DNA of 64,000 nt from CAYWMD01 sp964458575 (GTDB taxonomy: Bacteria; Verrucomicrobiota; Verrucomicrobiia; Limisphaerales; JADLHS01): NCBI GenBank assembly GCA_964458575.1, contig CAYWMD010000022.1, positions 32,289-96,288 on the forward strand, read 5' to 3'. Under the pieces are notes generated by a model, which saw only the letters and a program-made list of their open reading frames with translations, was not told where the DNA came from and searched no databases. The number at the start of each line of letters is the position of its first letter. Positions within the stretch are counted from its first letter, which is position 1. Made by a program: the position numbers and the translations under genes. Shown here piece after piece: positions 33,648 through 42,606 of this stretch.

Positions 33648-34910
33648 CTATAATTTATACTGCGGAATTTTCAGCAGCTCGCCGTTCTTCAAAGCCGACT
33701 GGTGCGCGACGATGCCCGCCACGGTCATGTTCAACGCCTGCGCCACGTCCACGAGCGGCTTGCGATTTTCGAGGATGGAAAGCACGAACTCGTTCATGAG
33801 GTAACCGTGCGATCCGCCATGCCCGCCGGGTTTTACACCGGGCGGCAGCGGCGGTCGCTTGATCTTCGCAACGGCGTTCGGTGCGGCATCCGATTTTTCT
33901 CCGGATTGAAAAGCACCATTGTAAGCACCTTTCTCGCTGCGGATGCGTCCCCGTTCTCCGCCGTCGCCCGGGGTGTCCCAACTGACGCCCATGCGCGACA
34001 TGCCGCCTTCGCTGGTGCGAAACAACGCGATCTCGGTCCCAAACGGGTTCTGGTACGGGTTGTTCGCGGGTTTCAAGTGATCGTAAATGCTCGGCATGGC
34101 CATGCAGCAGACTTCCGTGAAACTGCCCCCGGTCACGCCCACGTAATATGCGTTGGAATGCGTGGGATAATATTGCGGCGGCAGGCCGACGCGCCAGCCG
34201 TTGTAGGAATCCAGCGGATTGGGCATGAAGTGAAAATATTCTCCCTCGGAGTAAATGACTTTGCCCAGTTGACCGGCTTTGTACATCTCGCGCATGGCGT
34301 AGAGGTCCTGGTGAAAATAGGACGTTTCGAACATCATGTAGTTGAGGCCGGTCTTTTTGACCGCGTCAAACAACGGGTCGGCTTCCTCGAGCGAACCGAA
34401 AACCGCGGGCACGGCCGAAGCCACGTGCTTGCCGTGCTTGAGCGCCGCGATTGCCAGCCGCGCGTGGCTCGGCGCATCGGTGGCGATGAAGACCGCCTCG
34501 ATCTTGTCATCGTTGACCATTTCTTCGGCCGAGGGATACGTCTTCTTGCAACCGACAGTCTCAGCCAGCGCCTTGCACCGATCCGGAACGATATCCGTCA
34601 CCGCAATGATTTCCACGTTCGGATGGTTTTGAAAGCCGAAGGCGGGGGCAAACTTGCACACACCGTATCCGGCGAGGCCCACACGGATTTTGCGGTCGGA
34701 AACGGGCTTCCAGCCCTCGTGAACGCTGGTATCCTCGGGCGCCGTTTCAAATCCGGGAATCACCCGCCCCTTGGCCTTTGGTCTGGCTTTCTCCTGGCCG
34801 AAGCCACTTTGGCGCAGTCCAACGGCGGCGGCACTCGCGCCAACAAGTTGCAGGAACGAGCGTCGGTTGACGGCTGCGGTTTGAGATCGAAGGTTGTTTT
34901 TTTGTTTCAT
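33648..34910 (-). CDS. Gfo/Idh/MocA-like protein, EKP lysine missing, Tat-exported (paralogue)
   Basis: A 420-residue protein with twin-arginine motif NRRSFLQLVGASAAAVGLRQ. Rossmann motif RVGLAGYGVCKFAPAFG. EKP-position sequence GKHVASAVPAVFGSLEEA again has valine for lysine. Later: YHQDLYAMREMYKAG-like segment, FMPNPLDSYNGWRVGLPPQY and THSNAYYVGVTGGSFTEV. The C-terminal 60 residues (GVKPGGHGGSHGYLMNEFVL) are almost the same as in the neighbour at 32247, so the pair arose by duplication. ATG 34910 chosen at the start of the Tat signal; the longer frame upstream reads through the next gene's end. Confidence 0.82.
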   Translation of the reverse strand: MKQKNNLRSQTAAVNRRSFLQLVGASAAAVGLRQSGFGQEKARPKAKGRVIPGFETAPEDTSVHEGWKPVSDRKIRVGLAGYGVCKFAPAFGFQNHPNVEIIAVTDIVPDRCKALAETVGCKKTYPSAEEMVNDDKIEAVFIATDAPSHARLAIAALKHGKHVASAVPAVFGSLEEADPLFDAVKKTGLNYMMFETSYFHQDLYAMREMYKAGQLGKVIYSEGEYFHFMPNPLDSYNGWRVGLPPQYYPTHSNAYYVGVTGGSFTEVCCMAMPSIYDHLKPANNPYQNPFGTEIALFRTSEGGMSRMGVSWDTPGDGGERGRIRSEKGAYNGAFQSGEKSDAAPNAVAKIKRPPLPPGVKPGGHGGSHGYLMNEFVLSILENRKPLVDVAQALNMTVAGIVAHQSALKNGELLKIPQYKL

Positions 34911-34944
34911 AGAAGCACGTGAATTGTAAGAGCACGGTGGTAAA

Positions 34945-36117
34945 TCAAACTGCATTCCACCGCTGCAAAGTCTCGCGGTCGGTGATGCTTTTGGCGACGG
35001 GCTGCTCATCGGCCCAGTCAACTTCGGCAAATTTCAGATTACCCGCCACCATGCCGGCAATCAACGACCGCGAGCCCTGTTCCCGCACGACCTCGACGCA
35101 AATGCCGTCCTTCCAAAACGGCCACATCTTGTCCATCTGGAATCCTTCAATCGTGTCGCTCGCGCCCGCGAAAGTGCGCGCGCGTTTGTCGCGATTGGGG
35201 ACTTTGCAAACCAACAGCCAGCGTCCATTCCGGTGCGAGACATAGGCCGATTCATAACTTCCCTGGGCGTGACCGCCGGTCAACTTCGGTTCGTAACCGG
35301 AGTTTGGCCCAACAATGATTGGCCCCCGATCCTTCCAGGTTTTGAAATTCTTGGAAGTTGCCAAGGCAATGCACGAAGCGCCCTCCTTCGTGTTGGCCGT
35401 GTAGGTCAGATAAATGAGCCCGTCGTGCCGGAAGAGGTGCGGATCGCGGCAACTGCAAATGTCGTTCGGCCACCACGCCGCCCACTTGGCATGCTTGCAC
35501 GGCGAAATGGGATTGCTCTTCCACCGCTTCCAATTAAAAAGGTCCTTGCTCGAAGCGAGTCCGATGTTCTGGGACAGTTCCCGGTTCAATCCCGTGTACG
35601 CCATGATGAACTCGTCCTGCTCGCGAACGATCACCGGCGCCCAGACGTGCGCTTCCTCCCACGAATTCTCCTGGACGATCATGACCGGGTCATGCACTTC
35701 CCATTCGAAGAAATCCGGCGTCGAGACGTGGCCAAAATAGATTTCGTGGCCGGGGTAGAAGGGCGTGCCCTCCTGCAACCGCCGTTCGATGTAGAAGAAA
35801 TGGTCGCGCCCGTTGAGCCGCGCCGTGGCAAAGTCGGCCACCTTCCCGCCGACGGGCCGAAAGCCTTCCTTGAGAATGTCAATTTTTGGATGCCGGTAAT
35901 ACTCGAACCGCATCCGTTTCAACTCCTTCTCGAAATCAATGATGGTCATGCCGCCCGACGACGCACGAACCCCATCAGCTTGAGCCAGCACGGCGGGCGC
36001 GGCGGCGACGGCGGCAACCGCCGTGCCTGTCCGGCGAAGAAAATCGCGCCGATTGATTCGCGCCGGTGGCAACGGACGATCTGATGTGGCCATGATTGAA
36101 TTTGGTTGGTCGTTCAT
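34945..36117 (-). CDS. Tat-exported five-bladed beta-propeller glycosidase-like protein
   Basis: A 390-residue protein with signal NRRDFLRRTGTAVAAVAAAP. The mature part shows short repeats typical of GH43/GH32/GH130-like propellers: HDPVMIVQENSWEEAHVWAP, DEFIMAYTGLNRELSQNIGL, NWKRWKSNPISPC, SCRDPHLFRHDGLIYLTYTA and GYEPKLTGGHAQGSYESAYV. Acidic residues (Asp in HDP and RDP, Glu in WEEAH and YES) are candidates for catalysis. No GH family can be fixed by eye. Start ATG 36117 overlaps the upstream paralogue's stop (ATGA), indicating translational coupling. Confidence 0.78.
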   Translation of the reverse strand: MNDQPNSIMATSDRPLPPARINRRDFLRRTGTAVAAVAAAPAVLAQADGVRASSGGMTIIDFEKELKRMRFEYYRHPKIDILKEGFRPVGGKVADFATARLNGRDHFFYIERRLQEGTPFYPGHEIYFGHVSTPDFFEWEVHDPVMIVQENSWEEAHVWAPVIVREQDEFIMAYTGLNRELSQNIGLASSKDLFNWKRWKSNPISPCKHAKWAAWWPNDICSCRDPHLFRHDGLIYLTYTANTKEGASCIALATSKNFKTWKDRGPIIVGPNSGYEPKLTGGHAQGSYESAYVSHRNGRWLLVCKVPNRDKRARTFAGASDTIEGFQMDKMWPFWKDGICVEVVREQGSRSLIAGMVAGNLKFAEVDWADEQPVAKSITDRETLQRWNAV

Positions 36118-37259
36118 GCTTTGTTCCATCGCTCCAGTGATTCGCGGTCGGTAATGGTCCTGGCTACCGGCTGTGACGCCGACCAATCCACCTCGCCAAA
36201 CTTGATACCGCCACCGCTGAGTCCCGCCAGCAGCGTTCGGTTCCGGTCCTCCCGCACGATTTCGATGCACGCGCCACCTTCCCAAAACCGCCACATGTTT
36301 TTCGTGGTGAAGGCATCAATGCGATCGCTGCTCACCGCCCAGGTGCCGCGGCCCACGTCGCGAATCGCGGCCTGAAAGACCAGAATCCAACGACCGTTCC
36401 GAAAGGACAGATTGCAGGACTCGAAACTGCCCTGGGTGTGTCCTCCGGCCAGTTTGGGTTCATAGCCCGTCGCCGGACCAATGAGAATCGGGCCGTGATC
36501 CTTCCACTTTTTGAAATCGGCTGTGCTGGAGAGCGCGATGCATGTGGCGCCTTCCTTGGTGTTGCCGGTGTAAGGCATCCACACACGGCCATCATGGCGG
36601 TACAAATCCGGGTCGCGACAACTGCAAATGTCGTCTTCCGTCCAGTACGCCCACGACGCGCCTTTGCAAGGCGAGATCGGATTGCTCTTCCACCGTTTCC
36701 AGCGGAAGAGGTCCTTGCTCGAGGCGAGGCCGATGTTCTGGCAGAGGTGGCGGTTCAATCCGGTGTAAGCCATGATGAATTCACCGCGATTTCGGAGAAT
36801 GACCGGCGCCCAGACGTGCGCTTCCTCCCAGGTGTTTTCCTGAACGAGCAAGACCGGATCGTGAACCTCCCAATTAAAAAAGTCCGCCGTCGAAGCGTGG
36901 CCAAAATAATTTTCGTGGCCCGGGTAGAATGGCGTGCCGTCCTGCAAACGCCGCTCGATGTAAAAGAAATGGTCGCGGCCCTTGTGCCGCGCCGTGGCAA
37001 AGTCGCCCAAACGCCCGCCAACCGGCCGAAATCCATCCTTCAGGATGTCAATTTTAGGATGGCGGTAGAACTCGAAGCGCATCTTTTTCAGATTGCGCTC
37101 GAAGTCTATGATCGTTTCACCGCCGGACGGTTCGGCCGCCTTGCTCGTGTCCGCCAGCGCGGCGGGTGCGGAAACCGCGGTCGCTACGGCGCTGGCCAGA
37201 CGCCACACGTTAGGGCGCTTGGCGGATATGGATGAAGCATCAGGCGCGGGATCGGTCAT
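36114..37259 (-). CDS. Beta-propeller glycosidase-like protein (paralogue)
   Basis: A 381-residue protein closely similar by eye to the gene at 34945 (for example NPISPCKGASWAYWTEDDIC against NPISPCKHAKWAAWWPNDIC). It carries the same blades: HDPVLLVQENTWEEAHVWAP, EFIMAYTGLNRHLCQNIGLA, SCRDPDLYRHDGRVWMPYTG and GYEPKLAGGHTQGSFESCNL. The signal region (AKRPNVWRLASAVATAVSAP) has KR instead of the RR of its partner, so Tat export may be lost or weak. First gene of the minus-strand cluster. Probably acts on the same class of glycoside as its partner. Confidence 0.76.
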   Translation of the reverse strand: MTDPAPDASSISAKRPNVWRLASAVATAVSAPAALADTSKAAEPSGGETIIDFERNLKKMRFEFYRHPKIDILKDGFRPVGGRLGDFATARHKGRDHFFYIERRLQDGTPFYPGHENYFGHASTADFFNWEVHDPVLLVQENTWEEAHVWAPVILRNRGEFIMAYTGLNRHLCQNIGLASSKDLFRWKRWKSNPISPCKGASWAYWTEDDICSCRDPDLYRHDGRVWMPYTGNTKEGATCIALSSTADFKKWKDHGPILIGPATGYEPKLAGGHTQGSFESCNLSFRNGRWILVFQAAIRDVGRGTWAVSSDRIDAFTTKNMWRFWEGGACIEIVREDRNRTLLAGLSGGGIKFGEVDWSASQPVARTITDRESLERWNKA

Positions 37260-37853
37260 GAGGAACACATTACTACTTCAACATCGCACGTCACATTTAC
37301 CAACACACACTAACGGCCGGCGGCGATGAAACCAATAAAAATGATTCGTGGTTTGAAATTTCGGAGACTCGTGGCTTGCGCCGGAATCGGACGGAGCTAG
37401 AGTCTTCCCGACCAACTGTTGATCGTCGTTGACGAAACGCAACATGAATTCGCTTCCGGGTGTTCTTTTGCACCGGCCCGGCAGTCTGACCGCCGGGCGG
37501 TTTCATGTGCTGTACAACGGGGTGAACAATGGCCTGGGGAAACCTACGCACTCAGGGGCGGGGTCTTCTCCGCGAACCTCGACCCGGGGCGGATGGCGCA
37601 GCACGGGCCCAACCCCGCCGGCGTTCTGCGACAACAATCTGAAAACCCGCCCGGCACACCGCCGCCATGCGCGGAAGCCTGATGCATGGAAAACCGCATG
37701 ATCCGGATGGAATGGTTTCCGCTATACAAGCCCTGCTGGTTGTTTGGTTCCGGCGACTCGTCGCCGTAATAAGCTTGGATCTGGGGTGCCCTGATCAGGA
37801 TTGGTACGCACTGTCCGTTTTCAGGTCGGCTCGGATCCAAGCTGTGCTGTGCT
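37260..37853. other. Intergenic region between divergent genes
   Basis: No gene recognised; open frames here on both strands are low-complexity (Arg/Pro/Thr-rich). It should hold promoters for the minus-strand cluster and the protease gene. An inverted repeat AGCTTGGATC (37772-37781) and GATCCAAGCT (37834-37843), 52 bases apart, sits right before the protease start and could fold in the leader. Confidence 0.45.
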
Positions 37854-39956
37854 ATGACAATTGTTAAGGATAGGAGATGGCTGAATTTCGCGGCAGTGGT
37901 TTTGTTCCTGGCGACCACGGTCAGTTTCGCTCAACCCGGTTCCGCCCCATCCATCCGCCAGTTCCCCGCCGGAACACTGAATCGCATCGACGAGCTTCCC
38001 GTCGGACCGTTTCGCAGCAAGGTCGAGGGCTTGCCAGCGAAAGCAAGGCAGCGGGTGCTGGAGGAACTGCGCGGGCTGCACTTTTCGGAACTCGATCTAA
38101 AATCGCTGCACCCGGATGCCGAGGGCGCGCTTTTTTATGCGGACGAGTTTCTCCCACCGCAGGCCGGCGCCGCTGAAGCAGTTGTGCCGGCCGCAACCGC
38201 TTTGGAGTCGGTGCTGCCGGTCAATCCATTCCCGACGGGTCTTATTTTTCACAGCCGGCCCGGCGCCCCGAATGTTTTGTATTTGAATTTTTGCGGTGAA
38301 TCCGTTTCCAACACCGCGTGGAACACCTCCCTCAACCGCACGGTGATACCCGCCGTGCCGTTCACCAAAGACGCCGACCTTGCGACGTTCAGCGCCACCG
38401 ACCAGGCCGCCATCAAGAGCATCTGGCAGCGGGTGGCCGAAGACTTCGCGCCTTTCGAGGTGGACGTGACCACCGAACGGCCCGCGGTGTTTGGCACCCG
38501 CACCGCCCACGCGTTGATCACGCGCAGCACCGACGCCAACGGCAGCGCCAACCCCTCCTCCACCGCTGGCGGCGTGGCCTACGTGAACAAGTTCACCGCG
38601 GCCAATTATGCCACCTACCGCCCTGCGTGGATTTATTACAATAACCTGTCCGCCAACGAATCCTACATCGCAGAGGCCGCGTCGCACGAAATTGGCCACA
38701 ACCTCGGCTTGAGTCATGATGGCAAGGCCGGCGGCACGGACTATTACACGGGTCATGGGAGCGGTGACATCTCGTGGTCGCCCATCATGGGCGCCGGCTA
38801 TGGAGAGAACGTGACCCAGTGGTCCAAGGGCGAATATTACCAGGCGAACAACACTCAGGATGATCTGGCTATAATTTCCGGCAAGATGCCCTATCGGTTT
38901 GACGATCACGGTAATGCCCCGGCCACGGCCTCAGCGTTGGTGATTACCGGACTGACCAATATTGCCTCCACCACACCTGAGACGGATCCAGACAACCTCA
39001 ACCCCGTGAACAAAGGCATTCTGGAACAGAACACCGATGTGGACGTTTTCAGTTTTACGACGGGCAACGGCACCGTCCGGCTTTTGGTAAATCCCTGGAT
39101 CATGCCTTCAGGCACGCGCGGAGGAAACCTGGACGTGTTGCTGGAGCTATACGATGCCAACGGAAACCTCCGTGCCACCAACAACGCTTCAGCCCAAACC
39201 TATGCTCAAATCCAAACCAACCTGACCGCGGGAAACTATTTCCTGCAGGTCCGCAATTCCGGCGCGGGCAATCCGACGAGTCCTTCCCCCAGTGGCTACA
39301 CTTCCTACGCGAGCATGGGCCAATACTTCATCAGCGGCTACATCGTGGTGCCACCCGCGGCCTCGGTTCAGTTGCTGGCCAGTGTCAACAACGCGGCCTG
39401 GGGCCAAGTCACTCCCACCAACGCCACCTATGCGGCCGGGGCCTCGGCCCAAATTGTTGCCACCCCCGCCCAATACTATCGGTTTGCCGAATGGACCAAT
39501 GACGCTGGCGGCTCGACAAATCCGCTGGTGGTCGTGGTCAGCACCAACCTCGCGGTTGAAGCCATATTCGACGAAATCCTCACCACGAATCATCCCACGC
39601 CGCACTGGTGGCTCGCCTCCTTGGGCTACACCAACAACTTTGAATCGGTGGTGACCAACATCGGCGCCAACGGCGTCCCCCTCTGGCAATCCTACGTCGC
39701 CGGACTGAATCCCTCGAACCCCACCAACCAGTTCCGCCTCGCGCTCACCCGTCGGGCGAATGGGGGCGGCGACGTGCTGAATTGGAACACGGCCACCGGC
39801 CGCGTTTACACGATCTACTGGACTTCCAACCTGCTGGCCGGCTTTTCGCCGCTCGCCGGCGCGATGGATCTGCCTTGGACGACACAGAGTTTCACCAACC
39901 CAGCCAGCCCGTCCGCAACCGCACGGTATTACCGCATTCAAGTTCGAAAGCCGTAA
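37854..39956 (+). CDS. Secreted zinc metalloprotease (reprolysin-like) with pre-peptidase-type domain
   Basis: A 700-residue exported protease. Signal peptide MTIVKDRRWLNFAAVVLFLA and a propeptide region (about 27-110). The catalytic motif is HEIGHNLGLSHD, with H278, E279, H282 and H288, matching HExxHxxGxxHD of M12-type metallopeptidases, followed by the Met-turn-like WSPIMGAGYG. A PPC-like beta domain (about 345-500) contains DVDVFSFTTGNGTVRLLVNP and NLTAGNYFLQVRNSG, then a Bacterial-repeat-like segment (YYRFAEWTNDAGG) and a C-terminal module beginning PHWWLASLGYT and ending ARYYRIQVRKP (FYR type). Extracellular, probably nutrient-scavenging; substrate unknown. Confidence 0.87.
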   Translation: MTIVKDRRWLNFAAVVLFLATTVSFAQPGSAPSIRQFPAGTLNRIDELPVGPFRSKVEGLPAKARQRVLEELRGLHFSELDLKSLHPDAEGALFYADEFLPPQAGAAEAVVPAATALESVLPVNPFPTGLIFHSRPGAPNVLYLNFCGESVSNTAWNTSLNRTVIPAVPFTKDADLATFSATDQAAIKSIWQRVAEDFAPFEVDVTTERPAVFGTRTAHALITRSTDANGSANPSSTAGGVAYVNKFTAANYATYRPAWIYYNNLSANESYIAEAASHEIGHNLGLSHDGKAGGTDYYTGHGSGDISWSPIMGAGYGENVTQWSKGEYYQANNTQDDLAIISGKMPYRFDDHGNAPATASALVITGLTNIASTTPETDPDNLNPVNKGILEQNTDVDVFSFTTGNGTVRLLVNPWIMPSGTRGGNLDVLLELYDANGNLRATNNASAQTYAQIQTNLTAGNYFLQVRNSGAGNPTSPSPSGYTSYASMGQYFISGYIVVPPAASVQLLASVNNAAWGQVTPTNATYAAGASAQIVATPAQYYRFAEWTNDAGGSTNPLVVVVSTNLAVEAIFDEILTTNHPTPHWWLASLGYTNNFESVVTNIGANGVPLWQSYVAGLNPSNPTNQFRLALTRRANGGGDVLNWNTATGRVYTIYWTSNLLAGFSPLAGAMDLPWTTQSFTNPASPSATARYYRIQVRKP

Positions 39957-40047
39957 TCACGCGGTCATCATAGGAAGAGCCTGCTCCGTCGCAGGTTCGT
40001 GTCCATCCGAACCGGGCAATCAACGGGAAAGTTTCTGAACGGGGAAA

Positions 40048-40332
40048 TTAAGAAGCAAACGAAACGGCATTAGGACTGACGAAGTCCGGGACGAAGCTGA
40101 TGCGGCGAGGGCGGGCCTGGAGAAACTGGTGGAAGAGGATCGTGATCAGCCATCCGCGGACGTTGTTTGGCACCGGCAGATTCTGGCTGCGTTCGGTGGC
40201 CACGCGAAACGTGCGCAGGGTCAGGACAATTGCCCGTTCCGGACTACCGCAAAGGCGCGCGGCAAACCGGAACACCGGTTGATAGTAGAGCTCGACAAGC
40301 TTCTCGGTTGCGGACTGTTTTTGCGGCTTCAT
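40048..40332 (-). CDS. Sigma-70 region 2-like small protein
   Basis: About 94 residues from ATG 40332 (MKPQKQSATEKLVELYYQPV). The pattern LVELYYQPVFRFAARLCGSP, VLTLRTFRVATERSQ, NNVRGWLITILFHQFLQARP follows sigma-70 region 2 of ECF-type sigma factors (helices 2.1-2.4), but region 4 is missing and the usual acidic DxxDxxQ-type motif is weakened. It may be a truncated sigma factor, or a protein that binds core polymerase. The ATG was chosen because it removes an unrelated hydrophobic head. Ends ...VSFAS, only 94 bases from the protease gene's stop on the opposite strand. Confidence 0.55.
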   Translation of the reverse strand: MKPQKQSATEKLVELYYQPVFRFAARLCGSPERAIVLTLRTFRVATERSQNLPVPNNVRGWLITILFHQFLQARPRRISFVPDFVSPNAVSFAS

Positions 40333-40479
40333 GCTCGGAAAAATAGCTAACCCCATGCCACGTGAGGCGAATTTTTCAGGCCCAGATCATTACTCCACGG
40401 TGACGTGCCGGACTCTCATGCATTTCCTGCGGCCAATCCGCTTGCGTTCAGGCGCTCGAAACTTACACTCCGCGCGCGC

Positions 40480-42594
40480 ATGTTGGACCTGAAGTCGCTA
40501 AACCCGCAGCAACGACTTGCCGTTGAAACCCTCAACGGCCCGGTCCTGATTCTCGCTGGCGCCGGCACCGGCAAAACCCGCGTCATCACGCATCGAATCG
40601 CCCACCTCATCGCCAAGGGCGTGTCTCCGGGCAATATCCTCGCGGTCACCTTCACCAACAAAGCCGCCCGCGAAATGCAGGAGCGCGTGGCGAAATTGCT
40701 CCCCAACCCGGGACGTCGGGCTTCGGACTCCAGACACGGGACTTCAGACTCGAAACCAAAGGCTGATCGTCCCACGATCTGCACCTTTCACTCCCTTTGC
40801 GCCCGCATCCTGCGTCAATACATTGACCGGCTGGGCTACAAGCGGAACTTCGTGATCTACGACGAGTCCGACCAACTGGGGACGATCAAAAAAATCCTCG
40901 CCGGCATTTCCGCCAAGGGCGAGAAGACCGATCCTGCGGCGATTCTCAGCCTGCTCGGCCGTTTCAAGAACGGCGGCGAACGGGCAGCGGTGTTTGGCGA
41001 CCCGAACGTTCGGGCCATGGCCGAGCACATCCGCAAACGCTACGAATCAGCCCTGCACGCCTGCAACGCGGTGGATTTTGACGATTTGATCCTCCTGACG
41101 CTGCGGCTCTTCGCCGAACACCCCGACGTTTTGGAGAAATGTCGCGCCCAATATCGGTACGTGATGGTGGATGAATATCAGGACACCAATGCCTCCCAAT
41201 TTCAACTCGTTCATCAACTGACCGTCAAGCATCGCAATCTCTGCGTGGTGGGTGACGACGACCAAAGCATCTACGGCTGGCGCGGCGCGGAGATCGCCAA
41301 CCTGCTGGACATGGAGAAGCATTTCCCCGAGGTGAAGGTCATCAAGCTCGAACAGAATTACCGTTCGACGAACACGATTCTCACCGCCGCCAACGCGCTC
41401 ATCAAAAACAACGTCCGCCGCCGCGCCAAGCAACTGTGGTCGCAAAACGGGCACGGCCCGAAAATCACCTTGAGCAGTTACACCGACGACGAGGAGGAGG
41501 CGCGCAGCGTGGTGGCGCAAATCGAATTTGCCCGGATGGCGCATCGCGTCCCCTGGGTGCATAATGCGATCCTGTTCCGCACCAACCAGCAATCGCGTCC
41601 GTTGGAAACCGCGTTGCGGCAGGCCAACGTTCGCTACCATCTGATCGGCGGGCAGAGTTTTTTTGACCGGCGTGAAGTGCGGGATTTCCTGGCGTATCTG
41701 AAACTGTTGCTGAATCCGAACGACGACGTGAGCCTGCTGCGGATCGCCAACGTCCCCGCGCGCGGCTTGAGCGACGTGACGATGGAGCGGTTGCTCGCCG
41801 CGAGTCACGAACGCAAGGCGAGCGTTTACGCGACCATGAAGAACCCGGCCGTGACGGCGACCTTTCAGGCCAGAACTCGCGACGCCATCGAGGCCTTCGC
41901 GCAATTCGTGGACCGGACGAGGGGGGTGCTCGAGCGTAGGACAGGCGTCGCGCCTGTCTCTAACTCGATTGACTCAGACAACGGAGACAGGCGCGACGCC
42001 TGTCCTACGCTACAAACCTTGGCCAATCACTTGCTCGATGAAATCGGTTATTTCGCCGAGTTGCGGCGCGGGGAGAAGAACCCGGAAACAGCCGAGAACC
42101 GGATTCGCAACCTGAAGGATTTCATTGCCACGATGAATGCGTCGAGCGGCGCGGGCAGTTCGTTGCACGACGGATTGCAGACGTTTCTGGAAGAGGTGTC
42201 GCTCGACACCGATCGCGAGGAGGAGGACGAAAACAAGGGCGACGCCGTGACACTGATCACCATGCACAGTTGCAAGGGACTGGAATTTCCGCGCGTTTAC
42301 ATCGTGGGCATGGAAGACGGGCTGTTGCCCCATTCGCGGTCAAAAACGGAGGGAACGCTCGATGAGGAACGCCGCCTGTTTTATGTGGCTGTTACGCGCG
42401 CGATGCAAACGCTGGCCATCAGTCACTGCGGCGGGCGACGGAAATACGGCCAGGTCCTGCCCTGTCACCCTTCCCCGTTTCTCAAGGAATTGCCTGGCGA
42501 ACTGATCGAGCACGCAGACGAACAAACCAAGCGCCCCGTACCGGTGGAAATGGGTCGCAGTTTGTTCGCCGCAATGCGCGAAGCGGCGCAGTGA
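40480..42594 (+). CDS. UvrD/Rep/PcrA-family DNA helicase
   Basis: A 704-residue superfamily 1A helicase. Q-motif LNPQQRLAVE, Walker A LAGAGTGKT (residues 25-33), motif Ia TFTNKAAREMQERV, Walker B YVMVDEYQDTN, motif III VVGDDDQSIYGWRGAE, motif IV VIKLEQNYRST, motif V VTLITMHSCKGLEFPRVYIV and motif VI FYVAVTRAM. It unwinds DNA 3' to 5' in repair and replication restart. Two foreign-looking in-frame stretches are present: one near residues 77-93 and one at 41933-42011, a perfect inverted repeat encoding RRTGVAPVSNS and DRRDACPT. ATG 40480 is the start; the in-frame extension upstream is not conserved. Confidence 0.93.
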   Translation: MLDLKSLNPQQRLAVETLNGPVLILAGAGTGKTRVITHRIAHLIAKGVSPGNILAVTFTNKAAREMQERVAKLLPNPGRRASDSRHGTSDSKPKADRPTICTFHSLCARILRQYIDRLGYKRNFVIYDESDQLGTIKKILAGISAKGEKTDPAAILSLLGRFKNGGERAAVFGDPNVRAMAEHIRKRYESALHACNAVDFDDLILLTLRLFAEHPDVLEKCRAQYRYVMVDEYQDTNASQFQLVHQLTVKHRNLCVVGDDDQSIYGWRGAEIANLLDMEKHFPEVKVIKLEQNYRSTNTILTAANALIKNNVRRRAKQLWSQNGHGPKITLSSYTDDEEEARSVVAQIEFARMAHRVPWVHNAILFRTNQQSRPLETALRQANVRYHLIGGQSFFDRREVRDFLAYLKLLLNPNDDVSLLRIANVPARGLSDVTMERLLAASHERKASVYATMKNPAVTATFQARTRDAIEAFAQFVDRTRGVLERRTGVAPVSNSIDSDNGDRRDACPTLQTLANHLLDEIGYFAELRRGEKNPETAENRIRNLKDFIATMNASSGAGSSLHDGLQTFLEEVSLDTDREEEDENKGDAVTLITMHSCKGLEFPRVYIVGMEDGLLPHSRSKTEGTLDEERRLFYVAVTRAMQTLAISHCGGRRKYGQVLPCHPSPFLKELPGELIEHADEQTKRPVPVEMGRSLFAAMREAAQ
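40711..40758. repeat. Short repeat-like insert within the helicase gene
   Basis: Bases CGGGCTTCGGACTCCAGAC and CACGGGACTTCAGACTCG, a self-similar text (GGACTTCxGACTCx), encode GRRASDSRHGTSDSK at a place where Rep/PcrA proteins have no such loop, just before the conserved ICTFHSLCARIL. It stays in frame. Confidence 0.45.
41933..42011. repeat. Perfect 28-bp inverted repeat inserted in frame in the helicase gene
   Basis: Arms 41933-41960 and 41984-42011 are exact reverse complements; each arm also contains its own GACAGGCG/CGCCTGTC hairpin with a 3-base loop. Loop of 23 bases. Total 79 bases, translated in frame as part of the helicase. Confidence 0.9.
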
Positions 42595-42606
42595 AGTCCA
42601 GGTGGG

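Noticed and set aside
36438..37235. Plus-strand open frame across the beta-propeller gene
   Set aside because: Shadow of the minus-strand gene, whose conserved blades are clear.
37419..37701. Open frames between the propeller gene and the protease
   Set aside because: Low-complexity Arg/Pro/Thr translations with no recognisable family or start context.
41933..42011. Insertion sequence ends
   Set aside because: The 28-bp inverted arms enclose only 23 bases, with no transposase and no target-site duplication visible.
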